The notes beneath the pieces were generated by a model. The model ran no database searches and was not told where the DNA came from. It saw only the letters and a list, made by a program, of their open reading frames with translations. The translations under genes and the position numbers were made by a program. From Sphingopyxis macrogoltabida (GTDB taxonomy: Bacteria > Pseudomonadota > Alphaproteobacteria > Sphingomonadales > Sphingomonadaceae), in assembly GCF_001314325.1 (NCBI RefSeq), contig NZ_CP009429.1, forward strand, positions 4,650,501 to 4,714,500: a stretch of 64,000 bases of DNA, written 5' to 3'. Shown piece after piece: positions 51,241 to 59,418 of the stretch; position 1 is the first letter of the stretch, and every line of letters begins with the position of its first letter.

Positions 51241-53274
51241 ATGTCCGAAGAAACCCCCAACAGCGTCACGATGGAAAAGGACGGCGAAGTCGCCGTCGTC
51301 ATCGTCAACAACCCGCCGGTCAACGCGCTGAGCTGGCATGTCCGCGAAGGGCTGGCCAATCATTTCGCCGCGGCGCTGGCCGACGATAGCGTCAAGGCGA
51401 TCGTGCTGCGCTGCGACGGCAGCACCTTCATCGCCGGCGCCGACATCAGCGAGTTCGGCAAGGCGCCGCGCGGTCCCGATTTCAACGCGGTGCTGAACAG
51501 CATCGAAGCCGCGACCAAGCCGGTCGTCGCCGCGATCCACGGGACAGCCCTTGGGGGAGGCCTCGAGACCGCACTCGTCTGCCATTATCGCGTCGCCGTG
51601 CCTTCGGCGAAGCTCGGCGTCCCCGAAGTCAAGCTCGGCCTGCTGCCCGGTGCCGGCGGCACGCAGCGCCTGCCGCGCGTCGTCGGGGTCGAGGCCGCGG
51701 CGACGATGACCTCGCTCGGCGAGCCGATTCCGGCCGCCAAGGCGAAGGACCTCGGCCTTGTCGACGCCCTCGCGGGCGAGGACAGCCTGGCCGCCGATGC
51801 GATCGCCTTTGCCCGCACCAAGATCGCCGACGGCCCGCGCCCGACGCGCGAACGCAAGGTGTTCGGCGACGTCGCGGTGATCGAACAGCTCAAGGCGGCG
51901 AACGCCAAGCGCTGGCGCGGTTTCGACGCGCCTTATGCCAACCTCGCCTGCGTCGAGGCGGCGACCCGGCTGCCGTTCGACGAGGGCCTCGCCTTCGAAC
52001 GCGAGGAATTCACCAAGCTGATGTTCGGCAGCCAGTCGGCGGCACAGCGCCACATCTTCTTCGCCGAGCGTCAGGCGGCAAAGATCGACGGCCTGCCCAA
52101 GGATATCAAGCTGCGCGACATCAAGCGCGTCGGCATCATCGGCGCCGGCACGATGGGCGGCGGCATCATGATGAACTTCCTGCAAAAAGGCATCGCCTGC
52201 ACGATCGTCGAAATGCAGCAGGACGCGCTCGACCGCGGCCTCGGCGTCATTCGCAAGAATTACGACGCGTCGGCCGCCAAGGGCCGCTTCAAGCCCGAAC
52301 AGGTCGACCAGATGATGGGGCTGGTCACCCCCTCGCTCGACCTCAAAGCGCTCGCCGACTGCGATCTGATCATCGAGGCGGTCTATGAGGATATGGGCGT
52401 CAAGAAGGAGATCTTCGGCAAGCTCGACAAGATCGCCAAGCCCGGCGCGATCCTCGCGTCGAACACCAGCTATCTCGACGTCAACGAGATTGCGGCGGCG
52501 ACCAGCCGCCCCGGCGACGTGCTGGGCATGCACTTCTTCTCGCCCGCCAACGTCATGAAGTTGCTCGAGGTCGTGCGCGGCGACAAGACCGCCGACGACG
52601 CCCTCGCCACCGCGATGGCGATCGGCAAGAAGATCGGCAAGGTTGCGGTGGTCGCGGGCGTCTGCCACGGCTTCATCGGCAACCGCATGCTCACGCCGCG
52701 CCAGATCGAAGCCCAGAAACTGCTGCTCGAAGGCGCGACCCCGGCGCAGGTCGACAAGGTCCACACCGATTTCGGTATGCCGATGGGCCCGTTCCAGATG
52801 TCGGACCTCGCCGGCGTCGACATCGGCTGGCACCGCGACCCGAACCGGATCGAAAGCATCCGCGACGCGCTGTGCGCCGAGGGCCGCTGGGGCCAGAAGA
52901 AGCAGGCGGGCTTCTACGACTATGACGACAAGCGCAATCCGTCGGAAAGCGCCCGCGTCGCCGAGATCATCGACGAATTCCGCAAGAAGGCGGGGATCGA
53001 AAAGCGCGAGGTGACCGATCAGGAGATCGTCGAGCGCACGCTCTATCCGATGGTCAACGAAGGCGCGCTGATCCTCGCCGAGGGCAAGGCGCAGCGCGCG
53101 TCGGACATCGATGTCGTGTGGATCTATGGCTATGGCTGGCCGGTCTATCGCGGCGGCCCGATGTTCTGGGCCGGGCTGGAAGGCACCGACAAGATCGCCG
53201 CCGCGCTCGAAAGCCACGGCTTCGAGGTCGCGCCGCTGCTCAAGGAAAAGGCGGCGGCGAAGGCCGGCTTCTGA
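51241..53274 (+). CDS. fadJ: Multifunctional enoyl-CoA hydratase/3-hydroxyacyl-CoA dehydrogenase
   Basis: A 677-residue fused beta-oxidation enzyme. The N-terminal enoyl-CoA hydratase/isomerase domain (about 10-195) has GADISEFG and [14 protein letters not shown] 3-hydroxyacyl-CoA dehydrogenase NAD domain starts with [15 protein letters not shown] (about 296-310) and has the catalytic His in [15 protein letters not shown] (about 430). C-terminal dimer domains follow ([11 protein letters not shown], and [16 protein letters not shown]). ATG 51241 has AAGGAGTCTCCC. It is probably the last gene of the operon; no thiolase is adjacent. Confidence 0.95.
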   Translation: MSEETPNSVTMEKDGEVAVVIVNNPPVNALSWHVREGLANHFAAALADDSVKAIVLRCDGSTFIAGADISEFGKAPRGPDFNAVLNSIEAATKPVVAAIHGTALGGGLETALVCHYRVAVPSAKLGVPEVKLGLLPGAGGTQRLPRVVGVEAAATMTSLGEPIPAAKAKDLGLVDALAGEDSLAADAIAFARTKIADGPRPTRERKVFGDVAVIEQLKAANAKRWRGFDAPYANLACVEAATRLPFDEGLAFEREEFTKLMFGSQSAAQRHIFFAERQAAKIDGLPKDIKLRDIKRVGIIGAGTMGGGIMMNFLQKGIACTIVEMQQDALDRGLGVIRKNYDASAAKGRFKPEQVDQMMGLVTPSLDLKALADCDLIIEAVYEDMGVKKEIFGKLDKIAKPGAILASNTSYLDVNEIAAATSRPGDVLGMHFFSPANVMKLLEVVRGDKTADDALATAMAIGKKIGKVAVVAGVCHGFIGNRMLTPRQIEAQKLLLEGATPAQVDKVHTDFGMPMGPFQMSDLAGVDIGWHRDPNRIESIRDALCAEGRWGQKKQAGFYDYDDKRNPSESARVAEIIDEFRKKAGIEKREVTDQEIVERTLYPMVNEGALILAEGKAQRASDIDVVWIYGYGWPVYRGGPMFWAGLEGTDKIAAALESHGFEVAPLLKEKAAAKAGF

Positions 53275-53297
53275 ACCGCCAGCCGATAAGCAAAGCG

Positions 53298-53337
53298 AGG
53301 CCGCCTGTCCCAAGCTGGGGCGGGCGGCCTTTTCTTT
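53298..53337 (+). terminator. Rho-independent terminator after fadJ
   Basis: A long GC stem (AGGCCGCCTGTCCC with GGGGCGGGCGGCCT, two mismatches) is followed by TTTTC and TTTG. It lies 23 bases after the stop and ends the catabolic operon. Confidence 0.85.
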
Positions 53338-53418
53338 GTCAAAGTTCCGCCGTCGGTCCTGCGGAAATATTGCGATTCAGGGTTAAAGGACTGGCAAGAC
53401 CTGTCGTCAGGGCAGAGC

Positions 53419-53655
53419 ATGAACGCCATGCCCGTCACCGCCATCCTGCTCCTCGCCGCGAGCGCCCCGGCCGCCACCCCGGCGCCGCAGCCGCAGGCGA
53501 CCGCAATCGCCGTGGCGCGCGCGCGGATCGTGTCGCCCGCCGAGGTACGGCGGGTGGACGGACGGATCGAGGTCCGCACCGGTGAGAAGAGCGCACCGAC
53601 ACAGGTGCACCGCACGCCACGCCGCGATGGCGGTGAGACGGCGGATTTTTACTGA
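53419..53655 (+). CDS. Small secreted protein of unknown function
   Basis: A 78-residue product. The first half (AMPVTAILLLAASAPAATPAP) is a signal-like hydrophobic segment; the mature part is short and basic (ARIVSPAEVRRVDGRIEVRTGEKSAP). No family recognised. It has the look of the small 'exported, basic' proteins seen in sphingomonads. No good ribosome site is seen before ATG 53419 or 53428, so it is a weak call. Confidence 0.4.
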   Translation: MNAMPVTAILLLAASAPAATPAPQPQATAIAVARARIVSPAEVRRVDGRIEVRTGEKSAPTQVHRTPRRDGGETADFY

Positions 53656-53720
53656 GCGGCTCGGATGCTGACGTGACGGCGAGTTTCGGCCGGTAACCGA
53701 CGGCTCATTCTTTCCTGTTT

Positions 53721-53799
53721 CGTCATCCCCGCGAAAGCGGGGACCCAGGGCGTGCGTCGGCTTACCCCACACTGGGTTCCCGCTTTCGCGGGAATGACA
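53721..53799. repeat. Long inverted repeat, type D
   Basis: The left arm CGTCATCCCCGCGAAAGCGG followed by GGACCCAG, and the right arm CTGGGTTCCCGCTTTCGCGG followed by GAATGAC, pair almost perfectly over about 25 bp with a loop of about 20 bases. It lies between the small gene and mmsB. Confidence 0.85.
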
Positions 53800-53860
53800 A
53801 AGGTTTGGAACCTCCGCTCCCACCCCAATGCCGCTACGCCTTCCTGCGCGCGGGCCGCGA

Positions 53861-54736
53861 TCAGTCCTGCAAGGTTTGGATAATCGCCGAAAAGTCGCGG
53901 CCGTCCTTGTCGGCCTCGACAAAGGCTTCGTAAAGCTCGCGCGCCTTCGATCCCATCGGGACATCGGCGTCGACGCTCGCCGCAGCTTCCATCGCGAGGC
54001 GGAGATCCTTGAGCATCAGCGCCGCGGCAAAGCCGCCCTTGTAACCATTGTCGGCGGGGGTCGCCGGTCCGACGCCGGGCAGCGGCGCATAGCTGGTCAG
54101 CGACCAGCACTGGCCCGAGCTGACCGAGGCGATGTCGAAGAATTTCTGCGGATCGAGCCCGAGCTTCTGCGCGAGCGCGAGCGTCTCGCACGTCGCGACC
54201 ATCGAGGCGCCGAGCAGCATGTTGTTGCAAATCTTCGCGCCCTGTCCCGCGCCCGCGTCGCCGGCGTGGATCACCGCCTTGCCCATCTTGGCGAGGATCG
54301 GTTCGGCGCGCGCGAAGCCTTCATCGGTGCCGCCGACCATGAAGGTCAGCGTCCCCGCATTGGCGGCGGCGATGCCGCCCGAAACCGGCGCATCGACCGC
54401 AACGAGGCCCTTCGCGGTCGCGGCTTCGATGTTCGAACGCGCGGTGGCAACGTCGATCGTCGAGCAGTCGAGCAGCAGCGTGCCCGGAGTGGCGTTGGGG
54501 AAGACGTCGGCTTCGTAGACCGACGCGACATGCTTGCCCGCCGGGAGCATGGTGACGACGGCTTCGGCGCCGGTCACGGCTTCGGCGGCCGACGCGGCGC
54601 GGGTGCAGCCGGCCTCGGCGGCGCGCGCCAGTGCTTCTTCGCTCAGGTCGAAGGCGCGGACGTCATGCCCCGCCTTCGCCAGGTTCGCGGCCATCCCGCC
54701 GCCCATATTGCCTAGTCCGATAAAGGCGATTTTCAT
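53861..54736 (-). CDS. mmsB: 3-hydroxyisobutyrate dehydrogenase
   Basis: NAD-dependent oxidation of 3-hydroxyisobutyrate to methylmalonate semialdehyde in valine degradation. The 291-residue product has FIGLGNMGGGMAANL (residues 5-19), VDAPVSGG (substrate-binding), and the catalytic Lys region GAGQGAKICNNMLLG (about 165-179). C-terminal GFAAALMLKDLRLAME is typical. Its ATG overlaps the stop of the small membrane protein gene (ATGA). Confidence 0.95.
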   Translation of the reverse strand: MKIAFIGLGNMGGGMAANLAKAGHDVRAFDLSEEALARAAEAGCTRAASAAEAVTGAEAVVTMLPAGKHVASVYEADVFPNATPGTLLLDCSTIDVATARSNIEAATAKGLVAVDAPVSGGIAAANAGTLTFMVGGTDEGFARAEPILAKMGKAVIHAGDAGAGQGAKICNNMLLGASMVATCETLALAQKLGLDPQKFFDIASVSSGQCWSLTSYAPLPGVGPATPADNGYKGGFAAALMLKDLRLAMEAAASVDADVPMGSKARELYEAFVEADKDGRDFSAIIQTLQD

Positions 54737-54990
54737 AGCAGTTCCAATTCACCCAGAATGATGGCCACCCCCGCGAGAATGAAGAGAGGTCCAAGAATGA
54801 ACCCGAGGACGGCCTGAAGATATTTGAGAAACCAATCGAGCTTCGTGAGCGGCAGCGGCGCTTCGCCGGTCGGTCGCAGAATGGCCGCCTCCAGAAAATT
54901 GATCGTTTCCTGTTTGCGGTATCGCCAGTGATTCCAGCCGGCCAAAAGGGCGACAGCCCCGATCGCCAGCGAAATCAGGCCGGCGATCAC
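54733..54990 (-). CDS. Small two-helix membrane protein coupled to the valine operon
   Basis: An 85-residue protein with two membrane segments ([21 protein letters not shown] and [22 protein letters not shown]) joined by a cytoplasmic-type loop ([15 protein letters not shown]...). The start is ambiguous: GTG 54990 gives a GTGA overlap with the upstream enoyl-CoA hydratase stop, while GTG 55002 would add four residues. It is followed by mmsB with an ATGA overlap. No family recognised. Its strict translational coupling between two catabolic enzymes suggests a role in this operon. Confidence 0.7.
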   Translation of the reverse strand: MIAGLISLAIGAVALLAGWNHWRYRKQETINFLEAAILRPTGEAPLPLTKLDWFLKYLQAVLGFILGPLFILAGVAIILGELELL

Positions 54991-55769
54991 CGCCCCTTCC
55001 ACACGCCTTCGCGCTTCTCGATGAAGGCGGCCATGCCTTCGGCCTTGTCCTCGGTCGCGGCGAGGATCTGGAACAGGCGGCGTTCGTAGATCAGCCCCTG
55101 GTCGAGGCTGGTTTCAAAGGCGGCGTTGACCATGTCCTTGTTCACCATCGCGGCCATCGGCGGCATCGATGCGATCGTGGTCGCGGTCTTCACCGCTTCA
55201 TCGACGAGGCCCGCATGCTCGACGACACGCGCGACAAGCCCCGAGCGCTCGGCCTCGGCGGCGTCCATCATCCGGCCGGTCAGGCACATTTCCATCGCCT
55301 TCGCCTTGCCGATCGCGCGCGTCAGCCGCTGCGACCCGCCCATGCCGGGGGCGACGCCGAGCTTGATTTCGGGCTGGCCGAATTTCGCCTTGTCGCTGGC
55401 GATGATGAAGTCGGCCATCATCGCGAGCTCGCACCCGCCGCCGAGCGCGAAACCGTTGACCGCCGCGATCCACGGCTTGCGCACCTTCTTCACGAAGTCG
55501 CTCGTCCATTTCGAGAAGAAGTCCTCGAGATAGAAATCGGCGGCCGGCTTGTCGGCCATCTCCTTGATGTCGGCGCCCGCGGCGAACGCCTTGTCGCCCG
55601 ATCCGGTGAGCACGGCGCAGCGCTGGCTGTCGTCGGCTTCGAAGGCGGCGAAGACTGCAATAAGGTCTTCCAGGACACCCGAGTTTAGCGCGTTCAGCGC
55701 CTGCGGACGGTTGAGCGTCACCAAAGTGACAGCGCCGCGCGTTTCGACGAGGAGGGTTTCGTAGGTCAT
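54987..55769 (-). CDS. Enoyl-CoA hydratase
   Basis: A 260-residue crotonase: the oxyanion-hole segments [11 protein letters not shown] (about residues 61-71) and [13 protein letters not shown], and the catalytic Glu in [16 protein letters not shown] (the PEIKLG motif) and RSGLVARVV. Good match to short-chain ECH (PaaF/EchA8). In valine degradation it would hydrate methacrylyl-CoA. ATG 55769. Follows HIBCH on the strand; a repeat lies between. Confidence 0.92.
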   Translation of the reverse strand: MTYETLLVETRGAVTLVTLNRPQALNALNSGVLEDLIAVFAAFEADDSQRCAVLTGSGDKAFAAGADIKEMADKPAADFYLEDFFSKWTSDFVKKVRKPWIAAVNGFALGGGCELAMMADFIIASDKAKFGQPEIKLGVAPGMGGSQRLTRAIGKAKAMEMCLTGRMMDAAEAERSGLVARVVEHAGLVDEAVKTATTIASMPPMAAMVNKDMVNAAFETSLDQGLIYERRLFQILAATEDKAEGMAAFIEKREGVWKGR

Positions 55770-55788
55770 TCGGCAGTCTCCGGATTTT

Positions 55789-55859
55789 CGTCATGCCGGA
55801 CTTGATCCGGCATCCATTCCGACAGGGCGGGAATGGACCCCGGATCAAGTCCGGGGTGA
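55789..55859. repeat. Long inverted repeat, type A
   Basis: Near-identical in its arms to the element at 18809-18882 (CGTCATGCCGGACTTGATCC left; CCCCGGATCAAGTCCGGGGTG right). It splits the valine operon between HIBCH and ECH, so transcription must pass through a strong hairpin, or the downstream genes have their own promoter. Confidence 0.85.
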
Positions 55860-55878
55860 AGAAGAGTGGGTGGCAAGA

Positions 55879-56937
55879 TCAGCTAAGCGGGGTCCATTTC
55901 TCGTTTTCGGGCAGCGGCGCGAAGATCGCGTCGATCCAGTCGTCGGTGATCGCCTCGGGCGTCGGCGGGTCCCATTTCGGACTGTTGTCCTTGTCGACAA
56001 TCAGCGCCCGCACGCCCTCGATGAAGTCGTGCATCGCGACGACGCGGCTGCCGATCGCATATTCCTGCGTCATCTGCGCGGCGAAATCGTGCATCTCGCC
56101 GCCCTCCTTGAGCTGGCGGAGCGCGACCTTGCACGTCTGCGGGCTCTTGGTGCGCAGCGCATCGAGTTCCTTCGCCGCCCATTCGCCGCCATCGGCTTCG
56201 AGCGCGGCGAGGATGTCCTCATAGGTGTCGCTCGCGAACAACCGGTTGATCTTGTCGATCTGCCCGGTGATCGCGGCGGGCGGCGCGGTGACCGCGAGGT
56301 CGCCGAGGATGCCGCCGATGCGGTCGGGATGCGCGGCGATGCGGTCCTTGGCCTCGGCGAGCTTCTCCGACGGCAGATAATGCGTCGCGAGGCCGAGCGC
56401 GAGGCAATCGGCGCCGTCGAGCCGCGCGCCGGTGAGCGCGAGGAACACGCCGACGCGGCCTTCGAGGCGCGGCAGGTACCAGCCGCCGCCGACGTCGGGG
56501 AACAGACCGATCCCGGTCTCGGGCATCGCGAAGCGCGTATGTTCGGTCGCGACGCGATATTTCGCCGGCTGCGAAATGCCGACGCCGCCGCCCATCGTGA
56601 TGCCGTCCATGAAGGCGACGACGGGTTTGGCATAGGTGAAGAGCAGATGATTGAGGCGATATTCGGTGTGGAAGAAGAAACGCGCCTCCTCGCCGTCCTT
56701 CGCGCCGCTCTCCGCAAGCATGCGGATGTCGCCGCCGGCGCAGAAGCCGCGCCCTTCGCTATGGTCGATGATCACCGCCTCGACGCTATCGTCGCCCTGC
56801 CATTTCAGCAGCGCATCGATCATCGCCTGACACATCGGCAGGTTGAGCGCGTGGATCGCCTTGGGGCGGTTGAGCGACAGGCGGCCGACGCGGCCGTCGG
56901 TCGAGATCAAGACATCGTTTGTAGATTCTGGGGTCAT
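55879..56937 (-). CDS. 3-hydroxyisobutyryl-CoA hydrolase
   Basis: A 352-residue crotonase-fold hydrolase (HIBCH type). Signatures: HSEGRGFCAGGDIRMLAE (about residues 58-75), MDGITMGGGVGISQ, and the catalytic Glu in FAMPETGIGLFPDVGG (about 140-155). The C-terminal KWDPPTPEAI is family-like. Its length (over 340) separates it from ordinary hydratases. The start overlaps the stop of the acyl-CoA dehydrogenase gene (ATGA). Releases 3-hydroxyisobutyrate from its CoA ester in valine degradation. Confidence 0.92.
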   Translation of the reverse strand: MTPESTNDVLISTDGRVGRLSLNRPKAIHALNLPMCQAMIDALLKWQGDDSVEAVIIDHSEGRGFCAGGDIRMLAESGAKDGEEARFFFHTEYRLNHLLFTYAKPVVAFMDGITMGGGVGISQPAKYRVATEHTRFAMPETGIGLFPDVGGGWYLPRLEGRVGVFLALTGARLDGADCLALGLATHYLPSEKLAEAKDRIAAHPDRIGGILGDLAVTAPPAAITGQIDKINRLFASDTYEDILAALEADGGEWAAKELDALRTKSPQTCKVALRQLKEGGEMHDFAAQMTQEYAIGSRVVAMHDFIEGVRALIVDKDNSPKWDPPTPEAITDDWIDAIFAPLPENEKWTPLS

Positions 56938-58079
56938 TGGCGCAGCAGGTCCCTTCCGACAATCATCCGCATCACCTGGTTGGTGCCTTCGAGGATCGAA
57001 TGGACGCGCAGGTCGCGCCAGAAACGCTCGATCGGATAGTCGCGCAGATAGCCGTAACCGCCGAACAGCTGCAGCGCGTCGTTGACGATCTTGCTGCCGT
57101 TATCGGTCGCGAGCCGCTTCGCCATCGCCGAGAAGCGCGACTTGTCGGGGGCGTTCGCGGTGACTTTCGCTGCCGCGAGATAAAGCAGCGCGCGCGAGGC
57201 TTCGAGGTCGGTCGCCATGTCGGCGAGCATGAACTGGGTGTTCTGGAAATCGGCGATCGGCTGCCCAAACTGCTGGCGGTCCTTGCTATAGGCGATCGCC
57301 TCGTCGAGGCAGCGCTGCGCACCGCCGAGCGAGCAGGCGCCGATGTTGAGGCGGCCACCGTCGAGCCCCGCCATCGCGAAACGGAAACCATCGCCCTCGG
57401 CACCGACCAGATTTTCGACCGGCACGCGGCAATCCTCGAAGATCACCTGCGCGGTCGGGGAGGCGTTCCAGCCGAGCTTTTTCTCGGGCGCCCCGAAGCT
57501 CAGACCCGGCGTATCCTTTTCGATGACGAGGCAGGAAATGCCCTTCGATTTTTCCTCGCCGGTGCGGACCATGCAGACGTAGATGTCGTTGTAGCCGGCG
57601 CCCGAGATGAACTGCTTGGTGCCGTTCAGCACATAATGGTCGCCGTCCTTCTTCGCCGTGGTCTTGAGCGCCGCGGCGTCGGACCCCGAGCCCGGTTCGG
57701 TGAGGCAATAGCTCGCGATCTTCTCCATGCTGACGAGTTCGGGCAGGAAGCGCGCCTTGATCTCGGCGCCGCCAAAGCGGTCGATCATCCATGTCGCCAT
57801 ATTGTGGATCGAGACATAGGCGCTGGTCGCGGGGCAGCCATAGGCCATCGCCTCCATGATCAGCGCCGCCTCAAGCCGGCCGAGCCCGATACCACCCGAT
57901 TCCTCGGCGACGTAAATGGCGCCGAAACCGAGCTCGCCCGCCGCCTTCCAGACATCGACGGGATAATGGCCTTTCTCGTCCCACTCGGCCGCGAAGGGCG
58001 TGATGCGGTCGGCAGTGAATTTGCGCGCCATATCCTGGATGGCGAGCTGGTCGTCGGTAAGCTGGAACTGGTCGGTCAT
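56934..58079 (-). CDS. Isobutyryl-CoA dehydrogenase-type acyl-CoA dehydrogenase
   Basis: A 381-residue acyl-CoA dehydrogenase of the ACAD8 (isobutyryl-CoA) kind by its neighbours. Features: YCLTEPGSGSDAAALKTTAKK (FAD loop), YVLNGTKQFISGAGYNDIYVC, and DALQLFGGYGYLRDYPIERFWRDLRVHSILEGTNQVMR. ATG 58079. It lies two bases after RidA and overlaps HIBCH. It would form methacrylyl-CoA from isobutyryl-CoA. Confidence 0.92.
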   Translation of the reverse strand: MTDQFQLTDDQLAIQDMARKFTADRITPFAAEWDEKGHYPVDVWKAAGELGFGAIYVAEESGGIGLGRLEAALIMEAMAYGCPATSAYVSIHNMATWMIDRFGGAEIKARFLPELVSMEKIASYCLTEPGSGSDAAALKTTAKKDGDHYVLNGTKQFISGAGYNDIYVCMVRTGEEKSKGISCLVIEKDTPGLSFGAPEKKLGWNASPTAQVIFEDCRVPVENLVGAEGDGFRFAMAGLDGGRLNIGACSLGGAQRCLDEAIAYSKDRQQFGQPIADFQNTQFMLADMATDLEASRALLYLAAAKVTANAPDKSRFSAMAKRLATDNGSKIVNDALQLFGGYGYLRDYPIERFWRDLRVHSILEGTNQVMRMIVGRDLLRQ

Positions 58080-58081
58080 GG

Positions 58082-58477
58082 TCACTTCTCTAAAATGGCT
58101 TCGGCTTCGATTTCGACTTTCCATTCGGGGCGGATCAGCGCCGGCACAACCAGCATCGTCGATGCCGGTCGGACATTTTTGAATGCCGATCCATGCGCCC
58201 GCCCCACAAGATCGGCATCCGCGGCGTCGGTAATGTACATGCGGGTGCGCACGACGTCGGCGAAACTGCCGCCGAGCGCTTCGAGCGCTTCGCCGATGAT
58301 CGCGATGCAGCGCGCCGCCTGCGCCCCCGCGTCGCCGGGGGTCGACGAACCGTCGGGCTCGATCGGTGCGCAGCCGGCGACGTCGATGCGATTCCCCACC
58401 CGAACCGCCCGGCTGTAGCCGTAGACCGGTTCGAAGGGGGATGCGGAGCTATGATTGCGGCGGCTGTATTCAGCCAC
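58082..58477 (-). CDS. RidA family protein
   Basis: A 131-residue RidA/YjgF-type protein (VGNRIDVAGCAPIEPDG, and the C-terminal FADVVRTRMYITDAADADLVG). The usual arginine of the family is in VRTRMYIT. RidA proteins hydrolyse reactive enamine/imine intermediates of amino-acid metabolism. The start is GTG 58477, overlapping the upstream gene by eight bases. Its place at the head of the valine genes fits quenching of a reactive intermediate. Confidence 0.88.
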   Translation of the reverse strand: MAEYSRRNHSSASPFEPVYGYSRAVRVGNRIDVAGCAPIEPDGSSTPGDAGAQAARCIAIIGEALEALGGSFADVVRTRMYITDAADADLVGRAHGSAFKNVRPASTMLVVPALIRPEWKVEIEAEAILEK

Positions 58478-58772
58478 AGGTGACCTGCGTGATCTTCGAA
58501 GCGTCGTCGTACATCACGTTCACCCGGTCGACGCGATAGTCCATCGTCATCGCCGAGCGCGGCGGGCCCCAGCGCAGCGTGCGCGCACCCGATGCCTTGA
58601 GGATCGCCGCACCGAGGTCGGGGCTGACGCTCTGGCCGACATAGCTTTGCACCGCGTCGGCCTTGCACGTCATTTCGGCTTCGGGCGGCGGCGGGGTCGA
58701 TTCGGGCGGCCGTTCCTGCGTGCAGGCGGCGAGCGGCAGAACGGCGGCGATTGCCATGATGCGAATGTCCAT
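58470..58772 (-). CDS. I78-family peptidase inhibitor lipoprotein
   Basis: A 100-residue lipoprotein. The signal is MDIRIMAIAAVLPLAAC (lipobox LAAC, cysteine residue 17), followed by a proline-rich linker (PPESTPPPPEAE). The domain starting CKADAVQSYVGQSVSPDLGAA and ending DDASKITQVTCG matches the I78 inhibitor family. The start ATG 58772 follows GGGAG. It may protect the envelope from external proteases. It overlaps RidA, so it may be the first gene of the valine operon transcript. Confidence 0.82.
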   Translation of the reverse strand: MDIRIMAIAAVLPLAACTQERPPESTPPPPEAEMTCKADAVQSYVGQSVSPDLGAAILKASGARTLRWGPPRSAMTMDYRVDRVNVMYDDASKITQVTCG

Positions 58773-58795
58773 CGTGAGTCTCCCTTGCAAAGCCG

Positions 58796-59320
58796 TCATC
58801 CGGCACAGCGCGTATAGCGTATCGGCTCGGCCGCGGCACCCTCGCCAGAATCGCGACGAACGAGCGTTTTGCCGCCGTCGGCGAGTTCGAGCTGCATCCG
58901 GCGATCCCATTCCTCGCCCTCGCCGCTGAAGCGGTAGTCGGCGACGATCCGCTCGGCACCGCTCTCGCGAACCCGGGCGAGTTCGCCGTGCGATTCGAAG
59001 AAGCGCAGGTTGGCGGCGTCGATGACCAGCGCGGTGAGATCGGTGCCACGCTTCGCCGCACAATCGGCGGCTTTCAGCGCCCAGCGGCCCCGGATCGCGG
59101 CGGGGATCGACTTGCCGTCGCCAGCGCTTTCGGCCTTTTCTTGCACGGGCGCGGGCTCGGTGGCTTCGGGCAGGTCTTCATCCACCGCCGTTTCGGGCGC
59201 CGGGCGGTCGGCCTTTTGCAACGGCGATATCTCGGCCGTGTCTTCGGGTCCGGACTTGTCCTCGCCGCCGCTGCACGCGGCGAGAAGCAGCACCATCGCG
59301 GGAAGCATGAAGCGGGTCAT
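58796..59320 (-). CDS. Lipoprotein of unknown function with Asp/Glu/Pro-rich linker
   Basis: A 174-residue lipoprotein: signal MTRFMLPAMVLLLAACS (lipobox LAAC, Cys residue 16), then an acidic, proline-rich linker (about 20-75), and a C-terminal globular domain beginning IPAAIRGRWALKAADCAAKRG (about 75-174) with two cysteines (ADCAAK and TRCAG). I recognise the domain only as a sphingomonad type. The ribosome site AAGGAG is inside a hairpin (see feature at 59327). The I78-type gene follows 23 bases later. Confidence 0.75.
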   Translation of the reverse strand: MTRFMLPAMVLLLAACSGGEDKSGPEDTAEISPLQKADRPAPETAVDEDLPEATEPAPVQEKAESAGDGKSIPAAIRGRWALKAADCAAKRGTDLTALVIDAANLRFFESHGELARVRESGAERIVADYRFSGEGEEWDRRMQLELADGGKTLVRRDSGEGAAAEPIRYTRCAG

Positions 59321-59326
59321 TTCTAG

Positions 59327-59343
59327 TCTCCTTCGGAAGGAGA
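59327..59343 (-). promoter_or_regulatory. Hairpin covering the ribosome site of the lipoprotein gene
   Basis: On the minus strand TCTCCTT, CCG, AAGGAGA form a perfect 7-bp stem with a three-base loop. The AAGGAG arm is the ribosome site of the gene starting at 59320. The hairpin would hide it, so translation may depend on unfolding. Confidence 0.55.
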
Positions 59344-59418
59344 AATGCCCGGTGCGGCGCGCGGGTTTCATCGCGCGCCGCTTTCGCCGGACAGGATCGG
59401 ACACCGCCGCAACCGGCG

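Noticed and set aside
51184..53313. Minus-strand frame opposite fadJ
   Set aside because: Antisense shadow of a clear multifunctional enzyme.
18809..55859. Dispersed palindromes as a CRISPR array
   Set aside because: Copies are single, far apart and of several types; there are no regular spacers or cas genes.
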